Source: Casuarius casuarius (Eukaryota; Chordata; Aves; Casuariiformes; Casuariidae). From it: a DNA stretch of 64,000 nucleotides. Location: assembly GCA_003342895.1 (NCBI GenBank), contig PTFA01000418.1, positions 62,812-126,811 on the forward strand, read 5' to 3'. Below, piece by piece: positions 51,851 through 64,000 of the stretch; position 1 is the stretch's first letter, and every line of letters starts with the position of its first letter. Under the pieces are notes generated by a model, which saw only the letters and a program-made list of their open reading frames with translations, had not been told where the DNA came from and did not search any database. Both the position numbers and the translations under genes were made by a program.

Positions 51851-54800
51851 TTTGATCACCCACATTGAAGAAGGTGTGTTTTTTAGCAAATTGGAACTCT
51901 GAATTGTCTTTCCAGTAGGAAGTGCGGTGAGAAAACTCAACAGCTTTCAGGGTAAAGTGCTCACTTGAAAGCGACTATTTCAACTAAGCTGCTTGGCGTA
52001 GTTGAAGATTCATGATTCTTTCAGTTTTATATATTTATGACCTCCTTTTTATTGTACCAACAAATAATCAGTTTGGATTGCTATCCAATTGAAATGTTTG
52101 CAATATTCATCCTTTTCATCTTCTCACAAACTTTTATTTATTTATCCATAGCAGAGATTTAAAGCTTCTTTCTGAAACATTTGATATTGGTCACTGATCT
52201 AGGGTGCTCACTCATCTAGATAGATTAAAAATAGTTATTTCCAGGCTGCTCTACTCTTATTCGTTTGATAGATACCTTTTTCTCTTTATGCCTAAATAGT
52301 TTAATATTTATTCCACGTATTTGACTTGGTAAGGAGTTATTCACATGGATCTGGCTCACAATATAGAATGCACTGTTGCACTTGCCACAGTTTAATAAAT
52401 AGTACAAGGCTACCAAACAGGCCTTGTGCATATATTCTTACATCTCAAAGAAGTTAAGTCAGCTGAGACATGCACTGTGTTTTTAGCGCAGGATACAAAT
52501 GCATTGATTCTTGTATCTGTAGCTGCTCCAGGACATAAATTCATGTAATGACAAACTTCAGGACAGCTTCGATGTCTTTCAAGATCCCTAATGCTGAGTA
52601 CCTGTAGAAACATCCCGGTCCACTGTGTGAAGATACATGGAATAATGGTCTACTGTAAACAGAAAGAAGAACTTACAGCAGCTATAAGCTGCAACAGCTT
52701 TTGCACTGCTCAGGCTCCATTTTTTTTGTGACTGTGTCCCTATCTGACTGAGGTTGCTGGCTGAGACACGTGTGCTGCCCCTTTTTTAGGGAAAAAAGCT
52801 ATCTTTCAGGGCTTTCAGGAGCCTCTGTGACCATATCCACAGATGTGCCTGAATGATAGAGCCTGGCCTGCAATACTGCAGCTTTAAAAATCTCATTTTT
52901 GATATAGCAGTTGCTAAGATTAGAATGGGCTCTGTTCTAGTTTAAAATCTCTTACACTCAGCTGCTCCTCTTTTTTTCAATATATTGCATGTTGGGGTGG
53001 CTAATTTTAATTTAACACATTTATCCAAAACAAAGTATGGCATAAATAAGGTCCCAAAATGCACAGACATATTTATAAACAAATTAGATAATGTTTGCAA
53101 AGTACTTTGAAATGTGGTTTCCTAAATCAGTGCTACATATTATTAACCAGAAATAATTAAATCATAAATAACCAGTATTTCTTGTCGTACTGCTTCACAT
53201 TATACACCCTGGCAAATTGTCAGGGTGATGGATTCCACCTCTTCACCAATGCATGGTATCAACCATTCAGCAGCAAATTAAGTTACTTCTACTTTTCACC
53301 AACAGGTGGTACTCTGAATTTCTAAGTATTCCTTAAAATGCTCATATTGCAATATATGGCTAGTGGATCTTTCTGTTAGGGCAACTACTTGGGAATTCCA
53401 TTTTTTGGTTAGCACTCTCAACAGAATTTGTACTTTTTATTACAAAAATTGCCTAAAATGCAATGGTTCTGAAAATCTTACTGGTTTACTAGCAATACAT
53501 TTTTATAGATCTTCCAAAATATTTTTGCATACTGTACAGCACAGCTAGATACTTCATTAGTGGCTAGCCATGATTAGCTGCCAGTATATAATTTTTCATG
53601 TTTCTTCTTTTCCTTAGGCAAGCACAACACTGCATTCTATATTGCGAGCCAGATCCATATAAATTCTGAATCCTCCCCCACTTTATTCAGTTACCTTTAT
53701 TCAGTGCCTACTGCCTGAAAATACCTGGCTATTAAGAACTAAAAGATTAAATTATAATACAGTTCAAAACTCACAATCTACACTCATATTAACTACAAAA
53801 TATAGTTGGAAATAACACATAAGAAAGTAGAAAACAGAATACTAAGTAAAAGGTACAGGTAAGAATAAGCTGAACTTTAGTTTCAATTTAAATTGATAGC
53901 AGAGAACAAAACATTCTGAATGATGATTCTCTGGAAAGTATTCAAAGTACTATGTTACAAATAATGGACGATTTGAAAATGCCAACAGTAGTAAAATTAT
54001 GCATGTAGCAATTGTTTTATGCTGACAGATCATTCATGAGGAAAAATAACTTAAATGGACCTTGTCCAAAATGAAATTCTTATAATTCAGAAAGCGAATT
54101 CATATTGTTCATTGCATTTAAATTGCAAAGTTAGTATACTCCTTTGGTTCAATAGATTTCAAGAGAAAACAGTCAGGAAGATCTGTGCTTGCGATGGGCT
54201 TTTTAATCATCTTTGCTTCTACAAATTTTGGGAATTCAGGTCCAGACGATCATGCATAGTCATTGAATGGTGAAGCATACTGTATTTTTCCAGTCCTTTG
54301 GGCTGCACAGCAGCTTTCGGCTGAAGCTATCTAATATTTTAGAATTGAAAAGACCAGGATGGAAGGAAATGAAGAAAAAAATAAATCACACTCTTCTTAG
54401 CATTCTGCTCTTGGTTTATTGCTACTTTAGAGGCCATACCGTAACTTATATGTCATCACATCACTGAGTAAATTATTGAAATCGATTCTTGATAGTTCTC
54501 TGCTTATGAGTCTTATTTTCTTCTTTTACTTCAGAGATCCATGTGATATTTTATGGATTCTAACATTAATGTTAATATCCAGAATGTATTTGTGCGTTTG
54601 TGTGTGTATTTCTAGAGGATATGATGGTTATGCCCTCTTGTTCTGCAATGCACTGATTAGGTTGCATGATGAAGCTTTGATACAACCAACACCTTTAGCT
54701 CATGTATTAGAGCTTTCTGTCTTGGGAATCAAAGGCTGTGGATTCTGTTTTCAGCATACCTACACTCACTGGCAAGAGAATATTTGTGCCTAAGATTACA

Positions 54801-56649
54801 TCACAATAATTCAATTTTAATATTTTCTTCCTAACTGTCTATATTTATTTCAGAAGAAGAACCTAGTTCATGTTAGACCTGCATGAACCTTTGAGAGATT
54901 ATAACTCAGATGCAGTTAAATTTTGCCTGTTTAAGAATTTACTGAGAGTCGTGGAATCAGGATAGACCTGCTATACTCCTTTGATATATAAAAATACCTA
55001 GCCTAAGTTTTCTGCAATCCATGTATATTTATCATTTGTGATGGCATGCATCATAAACTTAAAGGTTAGGCACATTTCACACCCAAAGTATCCTCCCACA
55101 ATGTTCAGAAAAGAAATATAGGCTTATTAAAAACACAAGCTAGTGAACCATTTAGACTTCATATGATTCTTGCAGATTTCCTCTAGATGAAGCCATTTCT
55201 AGGAGGGGTGGGTAAAAAACCCTGAGAAGTGAAGAAGAAAAAAAGAGCTTGTTTCTTAAACCGCAGGACACACTAAAAGCTCCTGGCAGAATAGGACAAT
55301 TACTTAGTACAAGGTCAGAAAAGCATCACGTACACCTCTTCTTCCAAGGGCTTCTACTAATCAGGCTCCATATAATTTGTAGTATCATTATTCATAAATG
55401 AGAAGCTCTAACAGGCATATATTGTAGTACTGGTCTTCTGAGTTGTGTTTTCAGGTGGAAAGTTGTCCCTACATCCCGGGCTGTAAAATCTTATAGAAAA
55501 AGAAGATTCATGTTACTCATCTTGCTAGAGAAACCTCCTTTTATTGTTCTGTCCTTATGCTCACAATGGTGGAGGCATCTAAATCTCTCAGGTCCTGAAT
55601 AGCCATAATGGACAATGGAAGGAAAATTGTCACATGGAAAGCACTGCTCTGATATATCTGTGTTAATCCCAGTACTCCAAGTAATTTGGGTTTCTCTACG
55701 TGCTTCTACATTGTACAGTGTAATACCATTCCATCGTATACTAGAGTATGGCATTAGGTAAATGTGACCGAGGAGAGGAAAGCCTTTTTTTTTTCCCCTC
55801 CATCCAGAGTTGTCAAATGCCTCAACTTTGCAGGTAGGCTTTTTAAAGGGGCTTTGAAATTCTGCTCCCTGTAAAATAAACAGATACTTTGCCACTGCCT
55901 TTAGTAGGTACATGTAACTCCAGCTGACTAATGATGGCCTGTGAAAGTAGCAATGCACTTTTATTTACACTTTTCTGTCTCTATTTTTTTTGATGCGAAC
56001 TTAACTGCAATAGTAAGGCTCTAACACAGCTCTTTCTCATCTGAATTTTCTGAGTTGAGATAGTTGTGCTTCCTTGGTTGTTCTTCTTTGCATCTTCCAA
56101 TATCCCTGATGATGCAGTAACTTTCTGTTTCTTTTTAAGAAAAGATCTTCTGTGAAGCTGATTTTTATTTTAGATTCAGGTGCACCATTTCAATGCAGCT
56201 ATAATCCATATTGTCAAAAAGCAAGCTTAGATGAATCCACTTGCATTCCTAACAACATTTGCCTCAACTAATGTTAGTTGATTAGTCTTAAGATTGGCTA
56301 ATCAAGAAATATGGAGAAACCAAGAGTTAATAAAAGATTTTACTCCCTGAGCATGCAGATTATATCATCGCAGTTCTGTAATAAATGTCATTTTTAGAAG
56401 GTCAGCTCATGGCCAGTTTTTCTTCAACCTCTTTCATCAAGATGATTGAAAAATAGCAGAAATGATCTTGATCCCTTTTTTGGGGGGAAGGGGAGGGAAA
56501 CTATCTATTTATTCCAAAAGTTGTTGCTGAAATTGTTCAGCAGTTTGGTTATTTTCTGAAAAAAATGTGGAAAAGTAGCCACCAACAATTTCCGTGTTAG
56601 TTTGTCTCAGTGTTGTGCATTGTCTTAGAACAGACCTTAAAGGAAAGAG
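51851..56649. other. AT-rich non-coding DNA
   Basis: No gene or repeat family recognised. The longest frame in this stretch is 155 codons at 55491-55958 on the minus strand; it has no domain I know and no obvious promoter or splice context. Short T-rich runs are present. Confidence 0.45.
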
Positions 56650-57189
56650 TAATTAGGGACAAAGAGGCGAATACAATTATCCCAATTATCAGCATGTTTT
56701 TTATAAATCTTTCATAGTAGGCCAGAAGTTTTATATCAGACCAATCTCTCTTTTTTTAAAAAATAATGTCTGATTTCTCATAGAAGGGCTCTAATCCAAA
56801 GAATGTCATCAGTCTAGATTTAAGCAAAGCATTTGATACATGACCCATGTACAATTATAAAAATAGATGAGTATGACAGAGATTGATAACAAATTGTGAG
56901 GTAGATGGGAAGCTGTCAAAAGGGGAGAGTTCAGCAGTTATCAGAAAGCTGGGGGATTCTTTCTTGAGATCACTGCTGGGCCTGATCCTTTTTAATATAA
57001 GCTGTAGTGGCCTCCTGGTCAGGAGTAGGCATGAATTCACTGAATTGGGCAAAAGAGAAAGCTGGGGAGTATTGCCGCTGTTGTGGAGGGGGATGAAAAC
57101 ATGGAGCAGTAGAAACAGAACAATACTAAACAGCAAAAAGTCAGGCACTGAAGGAGACAAAAACACCTGCTATGGACTGGTCAGTTGTC

Positions 57190-57256
57190 CACATGGAAGT
57201 GGCAGGAGAAAAGAAATCTACGCATACAGATGTGGCAGGAGAAAAATGCATCTGTG
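57190..57256. repeat. Imperfect tandem duplication (about 33-base unit)
   Basis: GTGGCAGGAGAAAA occurs twice, each time followed by a similar ATCT/CATCTG and GCAT stretch. This suggests a local duplication within the CR1 relic just before the LTR junction. Confidence 0.6.
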
Positions 57257-57352
57257 CATTTGAAGAAGGTATGAAAAAAGCTAATGGAGTTCCGAGACAC
57301 ATTGGGCAAAGCAGATAGCTTAGACAGAAAACTGTCTTTTAACAGAGACATA

Positions 57353-57641
57353 TGTGGCATACGACGACACAGACCACAGGAAGAATGGTGCAAGAAAGCC
57401 TTTATTGAAAACACAATGGCTGGTTATATAGCCATCAGCTCAGCCACTCCTCCAAGTATCTTCTTGGCCTTGTGGCATCTTGTGATAGGTGGGTAAGGTG
57501 TCTTCTGATGCCTAGCAGGGGGGCAGGATAGCCCAGCAGGACAGGCCCACCACAGCTGCTCGGCACGTAGGCAGGGAGGCACACCGTGACTGCTGATACA
57601 GGCAGGAAGACACATGATCAGTGGCAACTCACGTGCACACA
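57353..57641 (-). mobile_element. Solo LTR-like element (minus strand) inside CR1
   Basis: Read on the minus strand, this segment has a TATATAACC box (57430-57422), an AATAAA polyadenylation signal just downstream (57406-57401), and ends in GCCACA at 57353. This is the order expected in an LTR with a short R region, as in several avian endogenous retroviruses. The 5' edge is uncertain: TGTGTC at 57614 pairs well with the terminal GCCACA as an imperfect inverted end, and TGTGTG at 57641 is the alternative. No flanking duplication was found, and no gag, pol or env sequence is adjacent, so it is a solo LTR or fragment. It splits the surrounding plus-strand CR1. Confidence 0.6.
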
Positions 57642-58175
57642 CTCTGGGCTCAAATCATAGTTACCACTTCATTACTTTCTGCCTTAAAGACTCTCCACTG
57701 TCTTACACAGCATCACTCAGTCTTGGTCCCCAACAGACACAGAGTTATCAGAACTGTTCTTTGAGAAGCTGGCAGGACCTCATATGGAATACTATGTACA
57801 ACTTAGGTTAGCCGTGTTCCATTAGAAAAACAATAATTTTAAGAGACAGTGGTTTACTAGATTGATTAGAGTAGAGAAGTACCTGTCTTAAGAAGTGAGA
57901 TTAAAAGCATTTGGCTTGTTCAGCTTATCTGAGCAGAATCTGAGAGGGATATGATTTTATAATAACTATAAATTTGAGAAGGGACTAACCATAGGAATAC
58001 AAATTTTGACAGAAGAATAAATTTAGAACACTTTTTTAAAATTATGATTGTTATTATCCAAAGAGTTACATTTCAAAATAATCTTCCAAAACAGCGTGGT
58101 AGGGACAAAGAATCTAAACTGTTTTAAGATAGAAGATGACAAATTTATGGAAGAGATGACAGAAAAAGAAGACTT

Positions 58176-61100
58176 CTCAAGTTTGAAATTAAATCTTTGG
58201 ATATCTGATGTATTGATACCTTCAAAAAGATTTGAAAGGAGACTAATTTTTGTTTATGCTATATGTAAGTAGTTTCATTTATATCCTTCAGGGCTTTTGC
58301 CTGTTGCCAAATGAGGCCAGGACTTTTTTCTTCCATGCATTATTTGACTGCATAACAGAAAATAGCTGTGTAAGTGAAAATACTAGCCTTATCATTGCAC
58401 CTAGCAATTTGAAACCTTCTATTCTGTATATGTATACCTCATCGCTGTCTAGTATATCCACATGAAAAAATGCAAAAGCCACTGTGTGCTGAAACTTGTG
58501 ACCCATTTGTTTACTGTGTCTACAAATCACCTCTTGTCTCATTTTGCATTACTCTTCTCCAGAGCACATAAAGATAGGCCACATTCAAAGAATTAAACAA
58601 CTTTTTCTTCTGTTCTCCTCTTTCCACGGAGGAAAAACAGTTCCAGAAGGAAGCATGAGCAACACAGATAAAAGTAGATGAAAAATTAAGTTAAAAAAAT
58701 TCACATCCCTGCCTAGGGTGAGAAAATGTAGAAAAAAGGGCAGTTAAAAAGGGGAGCACAAATGGTCCTAAATAACCCACAAATGTTTTAGAAAGAATCT
58801 GTTATCTTTCGCAGGTGGTGTCTGACAATGTCATGCAACAGGAGAGGCTAACCTGTTGAAATAAGGAATGGCCTTTCAGACAAAATTACAAATGGCAAAC
58901 TAGTCACTGTCCTTGCCATGAAAGATTTTTTGTAGGACCTTGAAGTTAGAATCCTAGCCATCACCTTGATACATAACCTGCTATAAGGAGAATGAATGGG
59001 AATAGGAGAGGAGGGAGCTGAGAGTGACAAGCAGATGGGGAAGCAAGAGTGATGTGATGAGGATGGAATAAAAATAACAAGCAACCAAATTCTTTCCAGG
59101 GAATTTGAGCAATACATGCTCCGTCCCCATCCTCCTGACACTCCGACACCCCCAATGACACCTGGCCAAATAAAAATTTGCAGCGTGCATTTCAAGGGCT
59201 GGACTGGGTGGTTCCACTGTGAAGCAAGGAGCAAACTGCATATGTTGCCTAACCGTAGGACTGGTGCAACATTAAATTCTCAATGACTTCCTTTTTAAAA
59301 ATTCAGAATAATCACAAATCAAGTCAAATTCCAAGATCATTTGTCAAATCCCAAGGTCCTTTGTCAAAAAAACACCATGTGGATTTATTCAATGGTAATT
59401 TTGCTTTAATTCAAGAATTAGAGTTTTGATGAACAGGTTTCTCCTATCACAATGTGTGGTTTCTACAGTGCCTTCACAAACTGTATACTTGCTCGCATAT
59501 ACCCATTTCATCCTGAGGTGACATCCAACATGGTTAGTCTGCTGTGAAATAAGGAAGACCAATATCATTTACAGGTCATGTAAATGTCAGGCTCAGCAAT
59601 TCCTTCTATAATGGAACATGCTAGGCTAGATTTACTGCTCCGGTGGGATACCTCTGCAATGCTCAGCTGGTGCAAAGTAATCTACTACAGCTGGTATATC
59701 TGCAGATAAGCTGGAATGAGAGATCCTCAACTTGCATAGTACCAGCCTTGCAGGCTCCTTTCCCACTTTCCTGCTGTAGCATCCATATAAGGATATTCTA
59801 GTATTTATAGGATTAAACAAATCTTTTGGCTGTCTCCTCTAGGAGATTGTACCTTGTGCCTCTGCCACATGGTGCAATTGGGGCTGGAAGTGGAGATCTG
59901 TCAACTCAACTCCTTGCTCTGTTGGTCAAGTCCCAAGTAATGCAGGCTGTATGCCCCCAGAAATTTTGACTGTTCAGGACACATTACTCAAAGCGAGCCA
60001 GTTCTCTGGCCCAACCAAAGACACGACATGGATGAGATGAGCAACCTGGCTACAGTTTTCTTTTGCTGCCAGCTTTCATTTCTTAATAAGAGATTTTCAT
60101 TTTCCAAAGAGTATGATTTACTTTCTCACTAAGATATTGTCATGTCCAGAAAAGGAAGTTTTACCCTTCAAGAGGAATATATTTATGAATCTCTCTGCTT
60201 CTTTATTATATAAATACTGCCAAATTCGGCTTTTAAGATGTTGATCAATGAAATAATTCAACAGAATTTTGTCATGTTAGCACTAGCTTACCGGCATTTC
60301 ATAATTTCTTCATTCAAAACGTCACAATCTGGTCAGTGTGGTTTGTTATGCGGAAGTAATAAAAATGTCTGTCTTTCCAGTTTTATCATTAGAAATACTG
60401 ACTCACAGACTTGTTACCTTTTCCAAGTCATAATGCTTAGTTGAGTCCAACAAGTTTCAGGGAGTTATCAGAGAAAAGGGATATACATATGACAGAACGA
60501 CTAGTTGGTGGGGAGGAAAAAACAGGGAACAAATCTATGAGCAATATATATCCATTTATATGGTGAAATGAGAAACATCCGTGAGAGGGGGCGTCTAATC
60601 TCATAACGTTAGTTCAGCTCAGAAATGACAATGAGGCAAATTTACTGTGAAATCAGGCTCATGCCCTGCAGATCATAGGATTTCCGTTTCCGAAGCTCAT
60701 TAATGCTAATGCAACATTTTCCATTTACTTTGTGGGCTTTCAATGAACCCAGAAGCATTGATTCAACAGAGCACTCAGGCACGTATTTCGTTCACATCAA
60801 TCTCAAGGAATGTGGTAGGGGTATGCAGAGGATAAGCCCATGCTTCGGTGCTTTGCTACATGGGAGTTCAGATATCTGTATACCAGCTGGCCTTTACTGC
60901 TGGTCACCTAGCAAAGCTGCTTTTCCTTCAGGAGCTACTCAGCCATGGGTTGTCCTCAATGCTAGATAGAAAATGTGCAGGGGTTGTTAATGCTTCTCAG
61001 AGACCTTATTTATGCCCTGGCAGATTTTCACCTGAGACGTACTATACAGCAGCTCGTTCTTCAGTGTCAGTCCCTTCCTCTCCCACTGCAATTCCTGCGG

Positions 61101-61710
61101 GCTAGCTAAAGCCTGACACAGCTAAAAGTTGGTTGTGAGACTCATTTCCGTGGTTTCGCAGAGAGTGAAACATAAATAGAGTTGCTGTGGCTTGCTTTCC
61201 ACATACCCCTGCCAAACTTCACCAGCTTTAGCTTTGCTTTGCCAAGAAAAGGAAGAACTTAATCCTGTGTTTGTAAAATAGAGCTAAATACAGCATTGGC
61301 AAAACAAGCTGAAAACATGTATTTTTTAAAAGATTCTTTTCTTCCATTAGGCGACACTCATGCCATTTAGAACACTGCTTTGATGCGACAACTAAAACTA
61401 CGCATGCCACAGGAAATGGCTAAATGTCTGCTCATCACTGCATCTGCTACTTGAAGAAAATCCTGCATGTAAAAGGAAAATTGGCATGGAAAGGTTGGGT
61501 GCAAAGATGAATAGCTGTTAAAGAAATGTGTTTGATTTTGGAAATATTTTCGTAAAGCTCCTAATCAATATTATTATACAAATTAAAGAGGAAAACTGAT
61601 TAACATGGTAGCATAGTGTTTCCAGGATAAAACAAAAAATAAGATCTTCAGAGTTGTATGTACTATGTCAAAGAAATTGTCATTGATTGATTCCCGGAAT
61701 TTACTTAAAA
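58176..61710. other. AT-rich non-coding DNA
   Basis: No exon, RNA gene or clear mobile element seen. Some further decayed CR1 3' sequence may extend into the first 200 bases. Frames such as 58848-59234 (minus) and 60703-60969 (plus) show no domains. Confidence 0.5.
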
Positions 61711-62071
61711 GGAAATTACTTAAAAGAAAGAAGTATCACGACCTGAGTGACTAGCAAATGGATGAGGAAAATTAACTTATTTTGAAATGTTATTTCTGAA
61801 ATGTAATCCAATCAACTCTACATCAAGGTGCATGCGTGCATATTAGCTTGTGGCTATGCTCCCTTTTCTCAACCTGCACTGTTATTTTAATACCAAATAT
61901 ATAAAATATTGTTCCATAATATATGTCATATTCAAAACTCAAAAAATCTTTCTTTGAGGATTATCTTCTAAGTATACCTATTCCAGAAATAACATTTTAA
62001 AATAAGTTAATTTTCCTTATCCATTTATTTGTCACCCAGGTCATAATACTTCTTTCTTTTAAGTAATTTCC
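61711..62071. repeat. Large inverted repeat, two 91-base arms with a 179-base spacer
   Basis: Bases 61711-61801 and the reverse complement of 61981-62071 align over 91 positions without gaps. By eye there are nine mismatches, about 90 percent identity, most of them transitions. The similarity stops abruptly at both ends of the arms. Any transcript across it would fold into a long, nearly perfect double-stranded stem. I recognise neither arm as a known repeat. Possible origins are a foldback or MITE-like DNA element, or two opposed copies of one short unit. No target-site duplication is obvious; the left edge is preceded by a near copy of the arm start (TTTACTTAAAA). Confidence 0.9.
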
Positions 62072-64000
62072 TCAGTATTGTGAATATGTGAACGTTTTTG
62101 TTTCACAAGCTGTTCTTTGTAAATATTTAACATTATAATTTTAAGAGGGGCTGATTTTCCATACCTTTGTCTAATTCTGTATTTCTGTTTCCTGCATGGA
62201 CACCTGCTTGTATAGTTTTCTTGTGCCAACATTTATATAAGTGAAAACTTATTTTTCCTGAGTGACTTCAGATACACACTTAAAATCAGCATTTGAAGGC
62301 TTTCTTAAGAAAAAGTCATTCGCTAAATATTTGTGAAGAAAGAACATAGTTTAATGTGAATGCAGTCACAATTATTATTGAAAATAAAGCTCCATAGAAT
62401 ATTCAAAAAATTGGGATTAGGCAATTATCTCTTTCTGGCCTTACCACAGTGATATAAAGCAAAGTTTTGGGAAGTGTCATCTTCTCCAGAGAACAAAAAT
62501 AAAATCTGATATCCCAGACATCTCTGCAAATGTAAAAGATATAGGCTTCTCTCCACTGCGTAGAACTTTTTCCAAACACTAATGCTCTTGATCTTCATGA
62601 TGAGCATCATATATTATCTATACTTACTTGTTTTCTACACAACACATTAATGAGAGGTAATTAGTGCCTTTCATCAGCCTCATTCCACCTCATTACAAAC
62701 TTGAAATTAGTCCTGCTATTTTATTCACTTTGGACAAGTGCACCAAAACTATGATCCCACACATTGCTTTTCAATCAGTTACTGTAACTCCTCTGAGGTA
62801 TCTCCCTTACTTGTTCAGCATACAGATACGAGAAGGAAGTTAGTTGAGAAAAAAAAAAGAAGATGAAAAGAGACTGTAATGGAAGTGCTCAGGCCCAAGA
62901 ACTCACAGACCTTTTGCTCTGGAGTTTGTGATACTGTTACATTCTAAAAAACTCTTACTGTGAAGACAAAAAAAAGTCAGAATAGGGTTTTCTACCATGA
63001 CATGTTGGCTTAGCCATTTGATTTAAGAACTCTTCCAGCAGAGATTCTCCCACTTCCTCATGCTAATCTGAAACCCCCAAAATTTGATCTGGGGTTGGAA
63101 ATACCAGAACTGGGTTTTAAAATGTACCAAGAACCACATGAATGAGGAATGAATGTCACACTCTGCAAAAGGCCTAAAGACCAAAGTTGGTGAAGTTGAA
63201 TGTAGCAGTTAAGAGTGCCACATTTGCTTTGAATGACCAATAAATAGCATGTTTTATTTGACTTGGTTTTAAAATGTCTATGTACAATTATAAACACTCT
63301 GCTCAGTCTGATCCCTGAAGTTTCCTTTCTTGGCTTCCAGAATCAAAATAACACACCTGCATGTCTGAAAGAGAGGAGAAAAAATAATTTCCATCAAATA
63401 TATTTAAAACCATGGGAACACAAAGAATGAAAAAAGATACCTTGTTACTTTGCAGTAATCAGATAAAAAAGGAGTCCTAGAAAAAGGCTTGTAGGAGCTC
63501 TACTCTTAAGAAAAAAGCAAAACGACAATAGCAAACAGATAAAAGGATCTCAGCTTCTATCAGCTTGCAAGAACCCTAGATTACCAGCAAAGAAAAAAAC
63601 ACGTTTTCTCATGGCTTCTCAAATGCAAGTTAGAAATTTTTCATTTGCCCCTTCATTTTCATGCGGATGGGGTTTTTTTAATCATAAAAATGTGAATTCT
63701 TCCTTATCTCCGCATTCTTCATGCCCTTGTTTCATAATGAAAAACCACAAAGGATCTGTATTCTTCCTACCTAAGTGGAAATACTGTTCACAGCTCTGCA
63801 CTGAGTATGCCAGGGCACCTTTCCTTCTGTCCCTGTTTATCTGTCTTCTTTATGCTTTATTGTTTTGTAAGGAGAAAGTGTTTTGTATTCATATTCATGA
63901 ATTGCAGATCAGTTTCTCATGAACTGGCAGGACTGATAGCAGTAGTTTTTCTTCTCAGCAGTCTGTACTTCCACCTGTTTCTCATTGCCTGCCTCTATTT
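62072..64000. other. AT-rich non-coding DNA to the window end
   Basis: No gene, RNA or repeat family recognised. Frames 63058-63297 (minus) and 63611-63922 (plus) have no identifiable domains. Confidence 0.5.

Larger units (their letters stand above)
56650..58175 (+). mobile_element. Ancient CR1 LINE ORF2 and 3' region (plus strand), interrupted by an LTR
   Basis: In sense orientation the sequence runs from the mid reverse transcriptase to the 3' part of ORF2. Near 56808 it reads as ISLDLSKAFDT, the conserved CR1 block that contains a catalytic aspartate. Near 56960 'ctgctgggcctgatcctttt' matches the LLGP(V)LFNI block. After an LTR-like insertion, CR1 similarity resumes near 57765 ('acctcatatggaatactatg') and continues through 'ggcttgttcagctt' (57917) and 'acaaatttatggaagagatg' (about 58139). 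Every frame is disrupted. The family appears older than the 8 kb and 36 kb copies. Confidence 0.7.

Noticed and set aside
56883..57263. 126-codon plus frame
   Set aside because: It lies in the decayed CR1; part of it (LRSLLGLILFNI) is the CR1 reverse-transcriptase block, and the remainder is out of frame.
57353..57641. A full endogenous retrovirus
   Set aside because: No second LTR, primer-binding site or gag, pol or env similarity was seen; the flanks are CR1.

Overview
The window looks like AT-rich, gene-poor nuclear DNA from a bird or a close sauropsid. The main evidence is repeats of the CR1 (chicken repeat 1) LINE class, both young 3' fragments and strongly decayed ones. One solo LTR-like element, many simple repeats and A/T tracts, and one GC-rich CpG island around a 213-base assembly gap fit the same picture. 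There are no tandem ORFs or operons, and no tRNA, rRNA or CRISPR array was recognised. Almost all open frames are short and look like chance or repeat-derived frames.

Layout. 1-7.98 kb: AT-rich non-coding DNA. 7.98-9.31 kb: minus-strand CR1 3' portion that still encodes a reverse-transcriptase segment with FADD. 9.3-24.5 kb: AT-rich DNA with microsatellites, a 48-base T tract and a GC-richer patch at about 16.93-17.27 kb; if the gene model below is right, this is intron. 24.5-24.9 kb: candidate minus-strand alternative first exon with a TATA-like box and a perfect palindromic kappa-B motif upstream. 25.8-27.87 kb: CpG island with two further minus-strand 5' splice sites (27371 and 26605) and one plus-strand 5' splice site (25928). 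27.9-36 kb: ordinary AT-rich DNA. 36.06-36.38 kb: CR1 3' end, minus. 38.04-39.35 kb: long ancient CR1, minus. 43.93-44.09 kb: CR1 3' tip, plus. About 51.3-51.85 kb: probable ancient CR1, plus. 56.65-58.18 kb: ancient CR1, plus, interrupted by a minus-strand solo LTR. 61.71-62.07 kb: large inverted repeat with 91-base arms. The remainder is unassigned AT-rich DNA.

Interpretation. The simplest model is that the CpG island is the promoter of one gene transcribed on the minus strand (leftwards). Up to three alternative first exons (A, B, C) would splice to exons outside the window, and the DNA to the right would be flanking sequence. I could not name the gene. None of the candidate exons contains a protein domain I recognise, and the potential start codons in B and C leave different splice phases, so at least one of them is probably untranslated leader. 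No complete protein-coding gene can be supported here, and no clearly new biological system is visible. The most unusual structures are the 91-base-arm inverted repeat near 61.9 kb and the kappa-B/TATA-like alternative promoter near 24.8 kb.
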